Shown here: piece after piece, positions 63,001 through 64,000 of the stretch | How positions within the stretch are numbered: position 1 is the first letter of the stretch | How the letters are laid out: each line of letters begins with the position of its first letter | NCBI GenBank assembly: GCA_021234155.1 | Contig: JAJEKV010000108.1 | Coordinates: forward strand, 847,893-911,892 | Length of the DNA stretch: 64,000 bases | DNA from: Isoetes taiwanensis | Lineage: Eukaryota; Streptophyta; Lycopodiopsida; Isoetales; Isoetaceae | Direction of reading: 5' to 3' | Position numbers and translations under genes: made by a program | The notes under the pieces: generated by a model | Told to the model about the DNA's origin: nothing | Database searches by the model: none | Seen by the model: only the letters and a program-made list of their open reading frames with translations

Positions 63001-63848
63001 GGAGCCCTCGATTACATCCGCAGCAGGGTGACCGCAAAACGCCATATAGGTGTTGAGATTCCGTGAGGTCACACAAAGTTATTCGTGAGATGGACACAAC
63101 ACAAGCTATGGAATTGGGTAGAGAGCATGTCATCCGCATGGCCAATGAAATGGGTGTGATAACCGCATCAAGTATCCGAAACACAATCGAATAATGAATG
63201 TTGTATATTACTTCCTTCAATGGAAATTTTGGTTTCTGTGAATATGTATTACTATATCTTTTTGTCTTTAACCATAGTTTTACCATATGTTTAATGCTAA
63301 AATAATCGCGACGCTGCATCCTCCTCAGCAATTATATGGCTTTAAATAATCAATTTTTTGCGGATATGCTTGCCTCCCTGCAGACCTTATTTTAACACAA
63401 TGCTCATATGGTCTTAATAAAAGGCTCATTATTTTGTCTCCCTTTCAACAAGCGAAACACTCGCTCAAGGATTCTATGCATAAGTTTGAGCATTCCTCTC
63501 CTACTACATTCCATCATGGCGGACCTTGCATGAGTCAGAAAAATTATATTTCCGCAGTAATCAATCATTTGCACTTGTGCAAAAATGCCAATCTTTACTC
63601 GCTTTGGTAGCAAGCAGATCAGAGTGGCTACCGCTAACCTATTTCATGCTAAACCAGAATTCCAAATTTTCTAATTAATGAAATCATGCTTAGCAGAGCT
63701 ATGACATCCCGGAATCCAAGTCCGAATCAGCTGTTTATGCAACACACATGCAAACAAATGAAGTTATATACCTTCCTAAAGAGTCGAACAAGCTTTCCAA
63801 CGAGCTCCAACCACGCCGAAATCTGACACCGTGATAAGAGGATACAGA
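60061..63848. other. Unassigned, scattered coding-like pieces on the plus strand
   Basis: Protein-like fragments include INKAYVLAAVLRDL (~61084), FIFMDEEGFKKLMEVSGLQG (~61270-61330), FCEEMGWESKRGERTSRFF (~62058) and MELGREHVIRMANEMGVITA (~63107-63166), the last running to a stop near 63193. A perfect 13-bp inverted repeat, CTGAATTTGCCCA/TGGGCAAATTCAG, lies at 61994-62034. This is probably a decayed transposon or gene; the family is unknown. Confidence 0.3.
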
Positions 63849-63970
63849 TGAAAGGGTTAGAGAAATGAATAATAAACTAGTACGCATCATGCCAAATTGT
63901 GTTAGCATTCCCAAAAGTATTTCTAAAACTCATTTCAAGCAACAATTGCCTTTCCGGCATTAAACTTTAT
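63849..63970. repeat. ~125-bp repeat, copy 2
   Basis: Direct partner of 47206-47331, ~16.6 kb away. Similarity stops at AAACTTTAT, about 30 bases before the window end. Confidence 0.8.
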
Positions 63971-64000
63971 TTGAATGGATCGCGGTCGATCTGATCCGAT

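Noticed and set aside
1-64000. CRISPR arrays, bacterial operons, plasmid or phage modules
   Set aside because: The window has spliced plant genes and retroelements; no regularly spaced identical repeats with unique spacers were seen.

Overview
The window looks like nuclear DNA of a land plant with a large, transposon-rich genome. Plant-type genes are recognisable: an ATXR3/SDG2-type histone methyltransferase, a tandem-motif PPR protein with an organelle presequence, histidinol dehydrogenase, an ABCB transporter and a NYN-domain RNase. They have spliced exons and lie between long AT-rich stretches full of repeats. The PPR style and the LINE-type sequences recall fern or other seedless-plant genomes. 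That placement is inference, not proof.

Layout. About 0.6-7.8 kb: two direct copies of a ~1.15 kb repeat flank a PPR gene (+). 8.14-8.55 kb: a complete miniature LTR element (TRIM). 11.4-11.8 kb: a Ty1-copia integrase relic (-). 14.85-23.7 kb: a multi-exon ATXR3/SDG2 homologue (-), the main gene of the window. 25.0-25.75 kb: nested inverted repeats. 28-30.2 kb and 40.1-42.3 kb: two 3' halves of one LINE family; a third, LINE-like C-terminal fragment lies at 43.7-44.4 kb. 31.7-33.0 kb: a two-exon NYN-domain gene (-). 34.6-35.7 kb: the 5' end of a copia element. 36.0-36.26 kb: the orphan last exon of histidinol dehydrogenase. 46.3-47.1 kb: the first exons of an ABCB transporter (+), with no remainder in the window. 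52.7-54.4 kb: three tandem units, each with a CAATAATT motif, a TATA box, a start codon and a small reading frame. 54.4-63.8 kb: largely unassigned, with a CpG-rich block.

Almost every conserved reading frame is broken by single-base gains or losses while the protein similarity around the break stays high, even in the catalytic SET core. This fits either an unpolished long-read assembly or widespread decay. Exon boundaries are therefore approximate. I saw no operon-like organisation. The genes appear functionally unrelated and the space between them is mostly transposon debris.
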